A stretch of DNA of 64,000 nt from NCBI RefSeq assembly GCF_000317635.1, contig NC_019779.1, forward strand, positions 496,001 to 560,000, read 5' to 3'. Source of the DNA: Halothece sp. PCC 7418. GTDB lineage: Bacteria; Cyanobacteriota; Cyanobacteriia; Cyanobacteriales; Rubidibacteraceae. Shown here one piece after another: positions 38,372-47,120 of the stretch (positions within the stretch are counted from its first letter, which is position 1; each line of letters starts with the position of its first letter). The notes under the pieces are model-generated. The model saw only the letters and a list, made by a program, of their open reading frames with translations, did not search any database and was not told the origin of the DNA. The translations under genes were made by a program, and so were the position numbers.

Positions 38372-39196
38372 ATGTCCGTTATTACCCTCCGAGAATTACT
38401 CGAATCTGGTGTTCACTTTGGACACCAAACCCGTCGTTGGCATCCTGCAATGCGCCCTTATATCTACACCGCACGGAATGGGGTGCATATCATTGACTTG
38501 GTGCAAACAGCACAACTCATGGAAGAAGCCTACAGCTACCTCCAAGATGCGTCCGCGAAAGGACAAAAAGTGTTGTTTGTGGGAACGAAACGCCAAGCAG
38601 CAGGGATTATTGCTCAAGAAGCCAGTCGCTGTGGTGCATTTTATGTGAACCAACGCTGGTTAGGGGGAATGCTGACTAACTGGGAAACCATTAAAACCCG
38701 TGTGGAACGCTTGAAAGAGTTAGAGCGTCTGAAAGAAAGCGGGGCAATGGCGCGTCGTCCCAAAAAAGAAGCAGCCGTATTAGGACGGGAACTGGAAAAA
38801 CTGCAAAAATATCTTGGTGGCATTAAAATGATGCGTCGCCTTCCCGATATCGTGGTCATTGTGGATCAACGTCGGGAACATAACGCCATCATGGAATGTC
38901 AGAAACTCGGTATTCCCATTATTTCTATGTTGGATACCAACTGTGACCCAGCATTAGCCGATCTTCCCATTCCCGCTAATGATGATGCGATTCGTTCGGT
39001 TAAACTAATTGTTGGCAAACTCGCCAATGCTATCTATGAGGGTCGTCATGGCGAACTCGATATGGAAACTGAAGCCGAGTATGATGAATTTGACGAAGGC
39101 ATTGACACTTACCAAGAAGAAGATGACGAGGAAGAAGAAATGACCTCTGAAGCGGATTCGGAAATGGCTGCTGTGGGGGAGAGTGAAGAAGAATAA
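38372..39196 (+). CDS. rpsB: 30S ribosomal protein S2
   Basis: 274 residues. S2 core ([52 protein letters not shown]-type region read here as [17 protein letters not shown]). The last 40 residues form an acidic E/D-rich tail, longer than in E. coli. ATG at 38372 preceded by ATAGGAGAAGCAAAAGTT, with AGGAG as ribosome site. Paired with tsf downstream, as in most bacteria. Confidence 0.98.
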   Translation: MSVITLRELLESGVHFGHQTRRWHPAMRPYIYTARNGVHIIDLVQTAQLMEEAYSYLQDASAKGQKVLFVGTKRQAAGIIAQEASRCGAFYVNQRWLGGMLTNWETIKTRVERLKELERLKESGAMARRPKKEAAVLGRELEKLQKYLGGIKMMRRLPDIVVIVDQRREHNAIMECQKLGIPIISMLDTNCDPALADLPIPANDDAIRSVKLIVGKLANAIYEGRHGELDMETEAEYDEFDEGIDTYQEEDDEEEEMTSEADSEMAAVGESEEE

Positions 39197-39288
39197 TCTT
39201 TGCTTGCTGAGTCGGAAAAAAACCCTCTCTTTTTGATGCAATAACGGTGTTACACTGCTCAAAGGGCTTAGTGGTTTCACCAAGAAAA

Positions 39289-39367
39289 GGAAGCCAGCTT
39301 CCTCTGTCAGGGAAATTAAAGTATAAACTTTCCTGATGCCAAGCCTCAGTTTTTATGGCTGAGGCTT
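39289..39367 (+). promoter_or_regulatory. Three hairpins between rpsB and tsf
   Basis: GGAAGC/GCTTCC near 39289-39302, TCAGGG-AAA against TTTCCTGA (39307-39336) and AAGCCTCAG/CTGAGGCTT (39341-39367, 9 bp, perfect). None is followed by a strong T-run. They may act as a partial terminator or processing site that sets the S2 to EF-Ts ratio; this is inference. Confidence 0.5.
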
Positions 39368-39413
39368 TGATAACTGTTTACATGACTTGTCTTATAGAAA
39401 AGGAAAAGGTGAC

Positions 39414-40046
39414 ATGGCGGAAATATCAGCAAAACTGGTTAAAGAGTTGCGCGAAAAAACCGGCGCAGGGATGATGGATTGTAAAAAAGCACTTTCTGAA
39501 AGTGATGGTGATGTAACTAAAGCCATGGAATGGTTGCGTCAAAAAGGCATCACCTCGGCAGAGAAAAAGCAAGGGCGAGCAGCAAGTGAAGGTATTATTG
39601 AAAGTTACATCCACACCGGCGGACGCATTGGTGTTTTAATTGAAGTGAACTGTGAAACTGATTTTGTTGCCCGTCGTGAGGAGTTCCAAACCATTGTTCG
39701 GGATATTGCCATGCAGGTTGCAGCCTATAGCAATGTGGAATATGTCTCCACCGATGATGTTCCGCAAGAGATTGTGGAACGAGAAAAAGAAATTGAAAAA
39801 GGGCGCGAAGATCTACAAGGCAAACCCGATAATATTAAAGAGAAAATTGTTCAAGGACGAATTGATAAACGTTTGAAAGAACTCTCTTTGTTAGATCAGC
39901 CTTTTGTGAAAGATCAAAGCATCACGGTGGATGAGTATATTAAGCAGGGAATTGCTACCCTAGGGGAAAATATTCAGGTCAGACGCTTTGCTCGTTTCGT
40001 TTTAGGTGAAGACGGAGATACAGAAGAGCAATCGACTGCAGAATAA
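39414..40046 (+). CDS. tsf: Elongation factor Ts
   Basis: Exchanges GDP for GTP on EF-Tu. 210 residues from ATG 39414 ([27 protein letters not shown]): N-terminal UBA-like domain, then the short cyanobacterial core ([32 protein letters not shown]). Start decided by AAAGGTGAC upstream; the longer frame to 39387 adds 9 residues. Shorter than the E. coli protein because the second subdomain is reduced, which is usual for cyanobacteria. Confidence 0.97.
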   Translation: MAEISAKLVKELREKTGAGMMDCKKALSESDGDVTKAMEWLRQKGITSAEKKQGRAASEGIIESYIHTGGRIGVLIEVNCETDFVARREEFQTIVRDIAMQVAAYSNVEYVSTDDVPQEIVEREKEIEKGREDLQGKPDNIKEKIVQGRIDKRLKELSLLDQPFVKDQSITVDEYIKQGIATLGENIQVRRFARFVLGEDGDTEEQSTAE

Positions 40047-40083
40047 CTGCTTGTTTTTTGAAAGATCAGAGCCTATACAATGG

Positions 40084-40124
40084 AAGGGCAAAAGGGAGTG
40101 TTCGCGCTAACTTTTGCCTTTTTT
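40084..40124 (+). terminator. Rho-independent terminator after tsf
   Basis: GGCAAAA (40087-40093) pairs with TTTTGCC (40112-40118), with an inner AGTG/CGCT pairing around a TTCG tetraloop, followed by TTTTTT. Located 38 bp after the tsf stop. Confidence 0.8.
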
Positions 40125-40156
40125 ATCAATGACCAATGACTAATGACTAATAATAT

Positions 40157-41080
40157 ATGGTTAGACCTATTCAGCAAATAGAAACGGATTTAGAAGCGTT
40201 AGAAAATCAGGTGAGCGCGATCGCGCAAAAAATTGAAACCGCCTATCAAGATTATATTGAACTTTTAGGAGAAACGCTAAAAAATCAGCTGGTCTTTTCG
40301 GTTTATCAAATTTGCACCCAAGAATATCCAGAAGGCTTTTTGAAGTTATCTTTATCAGAACAGCAGGCTTTACAAAAGAAAATTCGTGACTTAGGAAAAG
40401 AGGCAACTGCGAATTTAAAGTTAGGCGGAGAGGTCTTACAGCGTATTGAATGGAATGATGAACAAGCCCAAGCCTTAGAGGAAATGTTATCAGCAGAAGA
40501 AGAAACAGAAAATACAGAAAATACAGAAAATACAGAAAATACAGAAAATCAGTTTAATATTGAGACTTTACAAGCCTTACTCAACTCAGGACAAAAAGAG
40601 TCGGAACCCGATGATCAAACTCCACCAAAAGTGAGGGAATGGTGTCAGTTACAAGCCGAGGCGATCACGATGATTTTAGAAAATGTGTCAAGTGAGGCCA
40701 ATGAAATCTTACGAAAAGCGGGAGTTTTACCGCAAGAGTTTCCCAAAGAAATGATTGATGCTGCGATTCAATCAGAAGGGACAGGTTCTATGAGTAATCG
40801 CTCTCCAGGTGTCTTACATTTGATGTTAGAACTGGAACGAAAACATCAAGACAAAAGTAGTCATCAAGATGAAGAAAATGAAGTGATTCATCTGGCGATT
40901 GTGCGGTTGCGAGTGGGAGAATTAGAGTTTGCAGCACCCAGTTTAAACACGAAACGGCGCACGTTACGTAATCTTGAACAGCAGTTACAACAACTAGATG
41001 AACAGTATCAGAAATTAACTAGAGAACGCGCGATCGCGCAAGCAGAACTCGCCTGGCGCAGCAGTTGGCACGAAGATTAA
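40157..41080 (+). CDS. Hypothetical coiled-coil protein
   Basis: 307 residues, hydrophilic, with a predicted coiled coil at the start (LEALENQVSAIAQKIETAY) and another at the end (LRNLEQQLQQLDEQYQKLTRERAIAQ). The middle carries five TEN tripeptides in a row. No known domain or membrane segment. Family not recognised; the HIP1-bearing DNA and codon use match the neighbourhood. ATG at 40157. The Uma2 gene follows 14 bp downstream, so the pair may share a transcript. Confidence 0.75.
   Translation: MVRPIQQIETDLEALENQVSAIAQKIETAYQDYIELLGETLKNQLVFSVYQICTQEYPEGFLKLSLSEQQALQKKIRDLGKEATANLKLGGEVLQRIEWNDEQAQALEEMLSAEEETENTENTENTENTENQFNIETLQALLNSGQKESEPDDQTPPKVREWCQLQAEAITMILENVSSEANEILRKAGVLPQEFPKEMIDAAIQSEGTGSMSNRSPGVLHLMLELERKHQDKSSHQDEENEVIHLAIVRLRVGELEFAAPSLNTKRRTLRNLEQQLQQLDEQYQKLTRERAIAQAELAWRSSWHED
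40505..40549. repeat. In-frame 9-bp tandem repeat (ACAGAAAAT)5
   Basis: Five perfect units encode TEN five times in the preceding hypothetical protein. Nine is a multiple of three, so copy-number change would lengthen the linker without breaking the frame. Confidence 0.95.
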
Positions 41081-41094
41081 GCATAACCAGTCCC

Positions 41095-41775
41095 ATGAGT
41101 CTAGAAACGTTTCCATTATCCAACCTTCCTCCCCTAGAAAATGGGGATCATCTCACTCGGGATGAATTTGAACGACGCTGTCACGTAATGAGTGCGGGTT
41201 ATGAACAAGCGGAATTGATTGAGGGAGTAGTTTATATGCCCGCAGCGTTAAGATTTAGGAGTCACAGTCAACCACACGCTTTAATCATGGCTTGGTTATC
41301 TAGCTATTGGCTTGTGACCCCGAATGTGGAACTAGGGGATAATCCAACGGTACGGCTTGATGCCTCCAATGAACCGCAACCGGATGCTGTTTTATTATTG
41401 GCAGCTGGTGGACAAACTCGAATTAGTGAGGATGATTATATTGAAGGCGCACCCGAATTAATTGTGGAAGTGGCAGCTAGCAGCAGCGCAATCGATCTCT
41501 ACGAAAAGAAAAATGCTTATGAACGGAATGGTGTGAAAGAATATTTAGTCTGGCAAGTTTTAGAACAGAAATTAGATTGGTTTTGCTTAAATAATGACCA
41601 CTATTTTTTGTTAGAAAAAGATGAAACAGGGGTTATTCGATCACAAGTTTTTCCAGGTTTATGGTTAGCAGTGACTGATTTACTACAAGGCAATCGACAC
41701 CAAGTGATTCAAACGTTACAACAGGGCTTAACCTCTCCAGAACATCAAGCCTTTGTTAATCAATTCCAGCCGTAA
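41095..41775 (+). CDS. Uma2-family (DUF820) putative nuclease-fold protein
   Basis: 226 residues from ATG 41095 (MSLETFPLSN). The Uma2 domain shows ELIEGVVYMPAALRFRSHSQ, then the conserved QPDAVLLL and ELIVEVAASSSAIDLYEKKNAYERNGVKEYLVW. These belong to the PD-(D/E)XK superfamily and are very abundant in cyanobacteria; biochemical function is unproven. A longer frame from 41065 overlaps the upstream gene and is not preferred. Confidence 0.88.
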   Translation: MSLETFPLSNLPPLENGDHLTRDEFERRCHVMSAGYEQAELIEGVVYMPAALRFRSHSQPHALIMAWLSSYWLVTPNVELGDNPTVRLDASNEPQPDAVLLLAAGGQTRISEDDYIEGAPELIVEVAASSSAIDLYEKKNAYERNGVKEYLVWQVLEQKLDWFCLNNDHYFLLEKDETGVIRSQVFPGLWLAVTDLLQGNRHQVIQTLQQGLTSPEHQAFVNQFQP

Positions 41776-41848
41776 GGACTCTGGGCTTCAACCAGCAATT
41801 TCAGCAATCAAGACAGTACCATAAATAAGGAACGCGCTTAGAATAGCA

Positions 41849-44308
41849 GTGGGTACGACGATGACGGACACAAGCAGTCTCGACTGGGAACGCCTCCATA
41901 AAGCCCTCGCCGTCGAAGCGAAAGGAGGGTATTCTGACATCATGGGGAAACAATATCGCTTTAGTGAGTTTCTCTGTTTAACCTTTGGGAAAGTTCCGCC
42001 CCAAGCCACTCGGGAACAACAACAGCGTTGGCAAGAATTAGCCCAAGCCTTTGCCAGTTATGGGGAAAAAAGTTTAACGGAACGTCAGCAACTGGTGGTG
42101 AAAGCCAGTCGTCTCCTCAAAGATGTCCAAGAAGGAAAACAACCGCACTCTTCTCCCCAACTGCAAGTGAAGGCAAAAAATCCCGTGACTCATGGCAGTC
42201 ATTATCTCGAACCCGAACAACCCCTCACCGAAGCCCCTGGTATTGGCAGAAATCACACCAAAAGCCTCTATCGTCTGGGGTTAGAAACGGTGCGGGATGT
42301 TCTGTTTTATTACCCTCGGGAACATATTGACTACGCGCAACAAGTGAATATTGGCGACTTAGTCGAAGGGGAAACAGTCACGATTGTCGGAACTGTAAAA
42401 AGCTGTAATTGTTTTACCAGTCCAAAAAATAAGAAACTGAGTATTTTTCAACTGACGATTAAAGATCGCACTGGGGAAGTGAAGTTAAGTCGCTTTTTTG
42501 CGGGAAATCGGTTTACCAATCGCGGTTGGCAAGAGAAACAAAAGAAATTATATCCGCGCAGCGCGATCGTGGCTGCATCAGGGCTGGTGAAAAAGAATAA
42601 ATATGGAATTACCCTCGATAACCCCGAAATTGAACTCTTAGACTCCCCTGGAGGTGAAATTGATTCGATTAATATTGGGCGCGTGTTACCCGTTTATCCT
42701 TTAACCGAAGGCGTATCTGCGGATGTCATTCGTAAAGCTGTGATGACTGTTTTACCCGCAGCGGAAAAACTCAAAGATCCCCTTCCCTCTCACCTGCGTC
42801 AACAATATGGTTTTCTTTCCCTCCCAGAAGCGGTGAGTAACCTGCATTTTCCGCCCGACCATGATACCCTCGCCCACGCCAGAAGACGTTTGATTTTTGA
42901 TGAATTTTTCTTCCTGCAACTGGGGTTTCTCAGTCGTCGTCAACAACAAAAAGAAACCCAGCAAAGTGTCATCCTCAACCCCACGGGAAAACTCATTGAC
43001 CAATTTAAGGAAGTCCTCCCCTTTCAACTGACTACCGCCCAACAGCGAGTGGTGAGTGATATTCTGCAAGACTTAAATTCGGAAACCCCCATGAATCGTC
43101 TGGTGCAAGGGGATGTGGGGTCAGGGAAAACTGTGGTTGCGGTATTTGCGATTCTCGCTGCGATTCAATCGGGCTATCAAGCTGCATTAATGGCTCCCAC
43201 CGAAGTCCTCGCCGAACAACATTATCGTAAACTGGTGGGTTGGTTCAACTTATTACATCTTCCCGTGGAACTGCTCACGGGATCCACGAAAACCGCCAAA
43301 CGACGGGAAATTCATCAACAGTTAGCAACGGGAGAACTCCCCTTACTGGTGGGAACTCATGCCTTAATTCAAGATCCAGTGAACTTTCAACGCTTAGGCT
43401 TAGTGGTGATAGACGAACAACATCGCTTTGGGGTTCAGCAGCGATCGCGCTTACTCAATAAAGGTCATTCTCCCCATGTTCTCAGCATGACTGCAACCCC
43501 CATTCCCCGCACCCTGGCTTTAACCCTACACGGCGATTTAGATGTCTCTCAAATAGACGAACTTCCTCCAGGACGACAAGACATTCAAACCACCGCTTTA
43601 TCAGGAAAAGACCGTCGCCAAGCCTATGATTTAATCCGTCGCGAAATCGCCCAAGGAAGACAGGCGTATATTGTTTTACCGTTAGTGGAAGAATCAGAAA
43701 AATTAGAGGTTCGTTCCGCCATTGAAGAACAGAAAAAATTGCAAGAAAGTATCTTTCCTGAGTTTAAGGTGGGGTTACTCCATGGGCGCATGAGTTCCCA
43801 AGAAAAAGATGAAGCGTTGAACGCCTTTCGGGAGAATGAAACCCAAGTCATTGTTTCCACAACCGTGATTGAAGTGGGCGTGGATGTTCCCAACGCAACG
43901 GTGATGTTAATTGAAAATGCGGAACGGTTTGGCTTATCGCAACTGCACCAACTGCGAGGAAGAGTGGGACGGGGAGACCATAAATCTTATTGTATTTTAG
44001 TCAGTGGCTCAAAAACCGATACCGCCAAACAACGCTTAGGAGTATTAGAACAATCTCGCGACGGCTTTTTTATCTCCGAGATGGATATGCGTTTTCGCGG
44101 ACCTGGAGAAGTGCTAGGAAAACGCCAGTCGGGACTTCCTGATTTTGCTTTAGCCAGTTTAGTGGAAGATCAAGAAGTCTTAGTGTTAGCCAGAGAAGCA
44201 GCGGAGAAACTAATGTTTACGGATCAAAATTTAGAGGACTATCCCCGTTTGCAAAAAGAATTAGAACGGCGGTATTTGAAACTAATGGGCGGAACAATCC
44301 TCGCTTAA
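41849..44308 (+). CDS. recG: ATP-dependent DNA helicase RecG
   Basis: Branch-migrates stalled forks and Holliday junctions. 819 residues: N-terminal extension (about 130) common in cyanobacteria, wedge/OB domain (LVEGETVTIVGTVKSC), helicase motif I GDVGSGKTVV, motif II DEQH, motif III MTATPIPRT, and C-terminal helicase motifs (VSTTVIEVGVDVPNA, QLHQLRGRVGRG). GTG at 41849 or ATG at 41861 could be the start. Its last 4 bp overlap the convergent flavoprotein gene. Confidence 0.97.
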   Translation: MGTTMTDTSSLDWERLHKALAVEAKGGYSDIMGKQYRFSEFLCLTFGKVPPQATREQQQRWQELAQAFASYGEKSLTERQQLVVKASRLLKDVQEGKQPHSSPQLQVKAKNPVTHGSHYLEPEQPLTEAPGIGRNHTKSLYRLGLETVRDVLFYYPREHIDYAQQVNIGDLVEGETVTIVGTVKSCNCFTSPKNKKLSIFQLTIKDRTGEVKLSRFFAGNRFTNRGWQEKQKKLYPRSAIVAASGLVKKNKYGITLDNPEIELLDSPGGEIDSINIGRVLPVYPLTEGVSADVIRKAVMTVLPAAEKLKDPLPSHLRQQYGFLSLPEAVSNLHFPPDHDTLAHARRRLIFDEFFFLQLGFLSRRQQQKETQQSVILNPTGKLIDQFKEVLPFQLTTAQQRVVSDILQDLNSETPMNRLVQGDVGSGKTVVAVFAILAAIQSGYQAALMAPTEVLAEQHYRKLVGWFNLLHLPVELLTGSTKTAKRREIHQQLATGELPLLVGTHALIQDPVNFQRLGLVVIDEQHRFGVQQRSRLLNKGHSPHVLSMTATPIPRTLALTLHGDLDVSQIDELPPGRQDIQTTALSGKDRRQAYDLIRREIAQGRQAYIVLPLVEESEKLEVRSAIEEQKKLQESIFPEFKVGLLHGRMSSQEKDEALNAFRENETQVIVSTTVIEVGVDVPNATVMLIENAERFGLSQLHQLRGRVGRGDHKSYCILVSGSKTDTAKQRLGVLEQSRDGFFISEMDMRFRGPGEVLGKRQSGLPDFALASLVEDQEVLVLAREAAEKLMFTDQNLEDYPRLQKELERRYLKLMGGTILA

Positions 44309-45429
44309 TCGGGAAACTGCGCCATAAACTTTCGGTCAATCTGATCTTTCCAACGCCAAAGGAGAGGAGAATGACAGCCCAAATTTCCCCACGACGCGAT
44401 CGCGCTTTCATCTCCAGTTCCAATTAAACTGAGATAATTCTTTTGCGGATGATAGGGCTTCAAAGGTTTTCCTAAAATTGTCCGTTGTAGATTCTGAAAC
44501 AGGGGTTTTCCTTGTCGCACCGCAAAAACACCCGCTTTCGGACGGGGATGATTGACCATGGTTGCAATATCCCCCGCAGCAAAGACAAAGGGATGAGAAA
44601 GGGATTGTAAATAGTCATTGACGAGAATAAATCCGCGCTCATCAGTCGCTAAACCACTCTCTTTGATCCAAGTGGGTGCGCTTGCTTGTGTCACCCAAAA
44701 TATCAGATCTGTTTCTAGGGTGAATCCTGATTCACAAACTAATTTATCGGGAAAAACTTCACTCACTGCTTCTCCCAAATGCAGTTTAATTCCTCGTTTT
44801 TCCAGTAAAGAGGCTAAATGTTGACGCACCCATTTCCCTTTATCCAGTAATAATTCCCTTTCTCGTTGGAATAAATGAATCGACACTTGATCGCCGAGTT
44901 GCTGGAGACGTTGCTGCATATTTAAAGCGAGTTCTACCCCACCCGCACCACCGCCAACAATCGCAAGGGTTCGCCCTTGCTGAGGGCTGGCTTCTACCGT
45001 TTCCAGAAATTGATACCAATACTGGAGAAAGACAGAAACGGGTTTTGCAGGAACTGCATAGTCTTTCGCCCCTGGAACAGTAAACATTGCAGGGGTAGAA
45101 CCAATATCAATGGAAACTTTATCAAAGGTTAAAGGCGGACGATTGAGACAAAAAATCTGTTTATGCTTGAGATCTAAACCGACTGCTTGATCCGAATAAA
45201 ATTCTGCTTGGGCTTGTTGAGCCAGAGGCGGTAAATTAATATGGGTTTCATCATAGGTATAGAGTCCCGCTACATGAGCGGGTAACATTCCCGAATAGGG
45301 GGTTTTTTCGGTATTACTGAGGAGTTTTAAGCGGACATCAGCGAGGGTGTGCAGTTGCCACATCCGTAGTAAAATGGCATGACTATGACCGCCACCAATG
45401 AGAACAAGATTTTGGGGTTGAGTACGCAT
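44305..45429 (-). CDS. NDH-2-like FAD-dependent oxidoreductase
   Basis: 374 residues from ATG 45429: dinucleotide fold GGGHSHAILLRMW at the N-terminus, FAD-binding stretch, second nucleotide fold AIVGGGAGGVELALNM for NAD(P)H, and C-terminal FAD site VFAAGDIATM. The GGGHSHA form is that of the flavoproteins found fused to SelD in some bacteria, but no SelD domain is present here. It may act as a type II NADH dehydrogenase or similar quinone reductase; no membrane segment was seen. Start chosen at MRTQPQN; longer frame to 45465 is less likely. Confidence 0.85.
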   Translation of the reverse strand: MRTQPQNLVLIGGGHSHAILLRMWQLHTLADVRLKLLSNTEKTPYSGMLPAHVAGLYTYDETHINLPPLAQQAQAEFYSDQAVGLDLKHKQIFCLNRPPLTFDKVSIDIGSTPAMFTVPGAKDYAVPAKPVSVFLQYWYQFLETVEASPQQGRTLAIVGGGAGGVELALNMQQRLQQLGDQVSIHLFQRERELLLDKGKWVRQHLASLLEKRGIKLHLGEAVSEVFPDKLVCESGFTLETDLIFWVTQASAPTWIKESGLATDERGFILVNDYLQSLSHPFVFAAGDIATMVNHPRPKAGVFAVRQGKPLFQNLQRTILGKPLKPYHPQKNYLSLIGTGDESAIASWGNLGCHSPLLWRWKDQIDRKFMAQFPD

Positions 45430-45525
45430 AGATCGAAGACCAAGCCGTAGGCATCGCATGATCAATAACTGAACAACAATTACTTCTATTGTTTCTTAGA
45501 GTTTTAAATCTTGAGTGAGTTTTTT

Positions 45526-46023
45526 ATGAGTACAAGGGAAGAAATCCCTAGCGCGATCGCGCTAGGGAGTAATTTAGGTGATTCTCAAAACATCCTGGAA
45601 CAAGCGATTCACCAATTAGGAACTGATCCTGCAGTGAAGGTAAACGCGGTTTCCAGTTGGTATGAAACCCTCCCCATTGGACCTGCTCAACCCAATTATC
45701 TCAATGGCTGTGCTTTATTGACTAGTTCCTTATCCCCTGGGGAGCTCTTAGCCACTTTACTCCAAATTGAAACCGCATTTGGGCGCGTGCGCCAAGAACG
45801 TTGGGGAGCGCGTACCCTTGATTTAGATCTCCTTTTATATGATGATCAGGTAATAGAAACCGAGGACTTACAACTGCCTCATCCGCGCATGAGAGAACGG
45901 GCGTTTGTTTTAGTTCCCCTTGCTGAAATTGCCCCGAATTGGATTGATCCAGTAACAGGATGCGCGATCGCGCAACTGAAAGAAAACATCGACTGTTCTG
46001 GTGTCTTACAAAAACTTCAATAA
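45526..46023 (+). CDS. folK: Dihydropteridine pyrophosphokinase (HPPK)
   Basis: Transfers pyrophosphate to 6-hydroxymethyl-7,8-dihydropterin in folate synthesis. 165 residues with ALGSNLGD, the loop PNYLNGCALL, and the signature WGARTLDLDLLLYDD followed by LPHPRMRERAFVLVPL. ATG 45526 (MSTREEIP) is preferred over TTG 45511. The Nudix gene follows 9 bp downstream on the same strand. Confidence 0.96.
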   Translation: MSTREEIPSAIALGSNLGDSQNILEQAIHQLGTDPAVKVNAVSSWYETLPIGPAQPNYLNGCALLTSSLSPGELLATLLQIETAFGRVRQERWGARTLDLDLLLYDDQVIETEDLQLPHPRMRERAFVLVPLAEIAPNWIDPVTGCAIAQLKENIDCSGVLQKLQ

Positions 46024-46032
46024 TGAATTTCT

Positions 46033-46575
46033 ATGAATGATTCCACGCCCCAACTCCTGAAAGAACGTCTCCACTATCAAGGACGCAAGTTTAGTTTTGA
46101 AGTCAGCCATCTCCGCCTCGCCAACGGGGTAGAAGGAGAATGGGAGTGCATTCGTCATCCTGGTGGCGCATTAGCAGTCCCCGTCACCGCAGAAGGAAAA
46201 TTAGTATTAGTCGATCAATATCGCATTCCCCTCAAACAACGCCTATTAGAATTTCCCGCCGGAACCGTGGAAGTAGATGAAGCCCCCGCAGAAACCATTA
46301 AACGAGAGATTGAAGAAGAAACGGGTTATCATGCAAAACAGTGGCGCGATTTAGGCAAATTTCCCCTCGCACCAGGCTACTCTGACGAATATATCTATAG
46401 TTTTTTAGCCACCGATTTAGAAAAATTAGAAACCCCACCCGCACAAGATGATGATGAAGACATTGATGTTGTGCTTTACACTCCAGAAGAATTTGAACAA
46501 TTAATTCATAGTGGCGATCCGAGAGTGGATGCAAAATCAATTACCAGTTACTATCTCGCCCGTCCTTATCTTTAA
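46033..46575 (+). CDS. Nudix hydrolase (ADP-ribose pyrophosphatase-like)
   Basis: 180 residues with a complete Nudix box (GTVEVDEAPAETIKREIEEETGY) that binds the metal and pyrophosphate; the flanking sequences (VDQYRIPLKQRLLEFPAG, LAPGYSDEYIYSFLAT) match the ADP-ribose pyrophosphatase group. Likely clears ADP-ribose or similar nucleotides. ATG at 46033, just after folK. Convergent with the gas vesicle operon. Confidence 0.92.
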   Translation: MNDSTPQLLKERLHYQGRKFSFEVSHLRLANGVEGEWECIRHPGGALAVPVTAEGKLVLVDQYRIPLKQRLLEFPAGTVEVDEAPAETIKREIEEETGYHAKQWRDLGKFPLAPGYSDEYIYSFLATDLEKLETPPAQDDDEDIDVVLYTPEEFEQLIHSGDPRVDAKSITSYYLARPYL

Positions 46576-46622
46576 ACTTTGCGGAAAAAATCAACGAGGA
46601 TTCTAAGCGGATCTCATATCTC

Positions 46623-46647
46623 GTAGGGTGGGCACTTCCCACCTTAA
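46623..46647. terminator. Hairpin between Nudix gene and gvpG
   Basis: GGTGGG, CACTT loop, CCCACC, within a longer GTAGGGTGGG...CCCACCTTA match. It lies between convergent genes, so it may end both transcripts. Same family as the hairpins after pgk and rbp; no T-run. Confidence 0.5.
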
Positions 46648-46683
46648 TCTAGTTTATCGAAATGCTATTAGTCCGTGGAGAGC

Positions 46684-46944
46684 TCAATCAGTCTCTTCCT
46701 CAGCTTGATTATTTTCTTCATCTTCCATCGCCTGCATTGCTAACAAAATTTCTTCCTCTTGTTCGTCATATTCTTCCTCAGAAATTTCTCCTAAATCAAG
46801 GGACAATTGTAAGCTAAGTAGTCGCTTATTTAAGTTTTCTTTTTCATCTAATTCTTGATTAGCGCGTTCTAAGATTTGCTCTCCTAGCCAAGTAACACCT
46901 TCAATGGGTCCAGTAATCGGAAGCAGTAAGAGTTTAAAAACCAT
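46684..46944 (-). CDS. gvpG: Gas vesicle protein GvpG
   Basis: 86 residues matching the GvpG family: N-terminal MVFKLLLLPITGPIEGVTWLGEQI, then an acidic helical tail (LGEISEEEYDEQEEEIL). GvpG is a small accessory protein needed with GvpF/L in vesicle assembly. Last gene of the minus-strand gvp operon. A MITE-like element (46979-47118) separates it from gvpF, so its transcription may be altered. No strong ribosome site at ATG 46944. Confidence 0.93.
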   Translation of the reverse strand: MVFKLLLLPITGPIEGVTWLGEQILERANQELDEKENLNKRLLSLQLSLDLGEISEEEYDEQEEEILLAMQAMEDEENNQAEEETD

Positions 46945-46978
46945 TTTTCTGTTATTTGTTATTTGTTCTCCGCCTCAC

Positions 46979-47118
46979 TATAGCGTTTCCTAGTTGGTTG
47001 AGGTACAAAGCGTCGGTGGATGTTCATGGTTCGTGGTTCATTGATTAACAACCAACAAATAACAAAGAACGAAGAACCAAAATTTAGAATGTACCTCATG
47101 AGATTGGGAAGTGCTATA
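46979..47118. mobile_element. MITE-like element, copy B (inverted relative to A)
   Basis: 140 bp, reverse complement of copy A (33924-34078) apart from heptamer-number differences and a few substitutions. Ends TATAGCGTTTCC and GGGAAGTGCTATA. It lies 2 bp downstream of the gvpF stop and before gvpG, inside the gas vesicle operon. No ORF. Confidence 0.88.
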
Positions 47119-47120
47119 TA

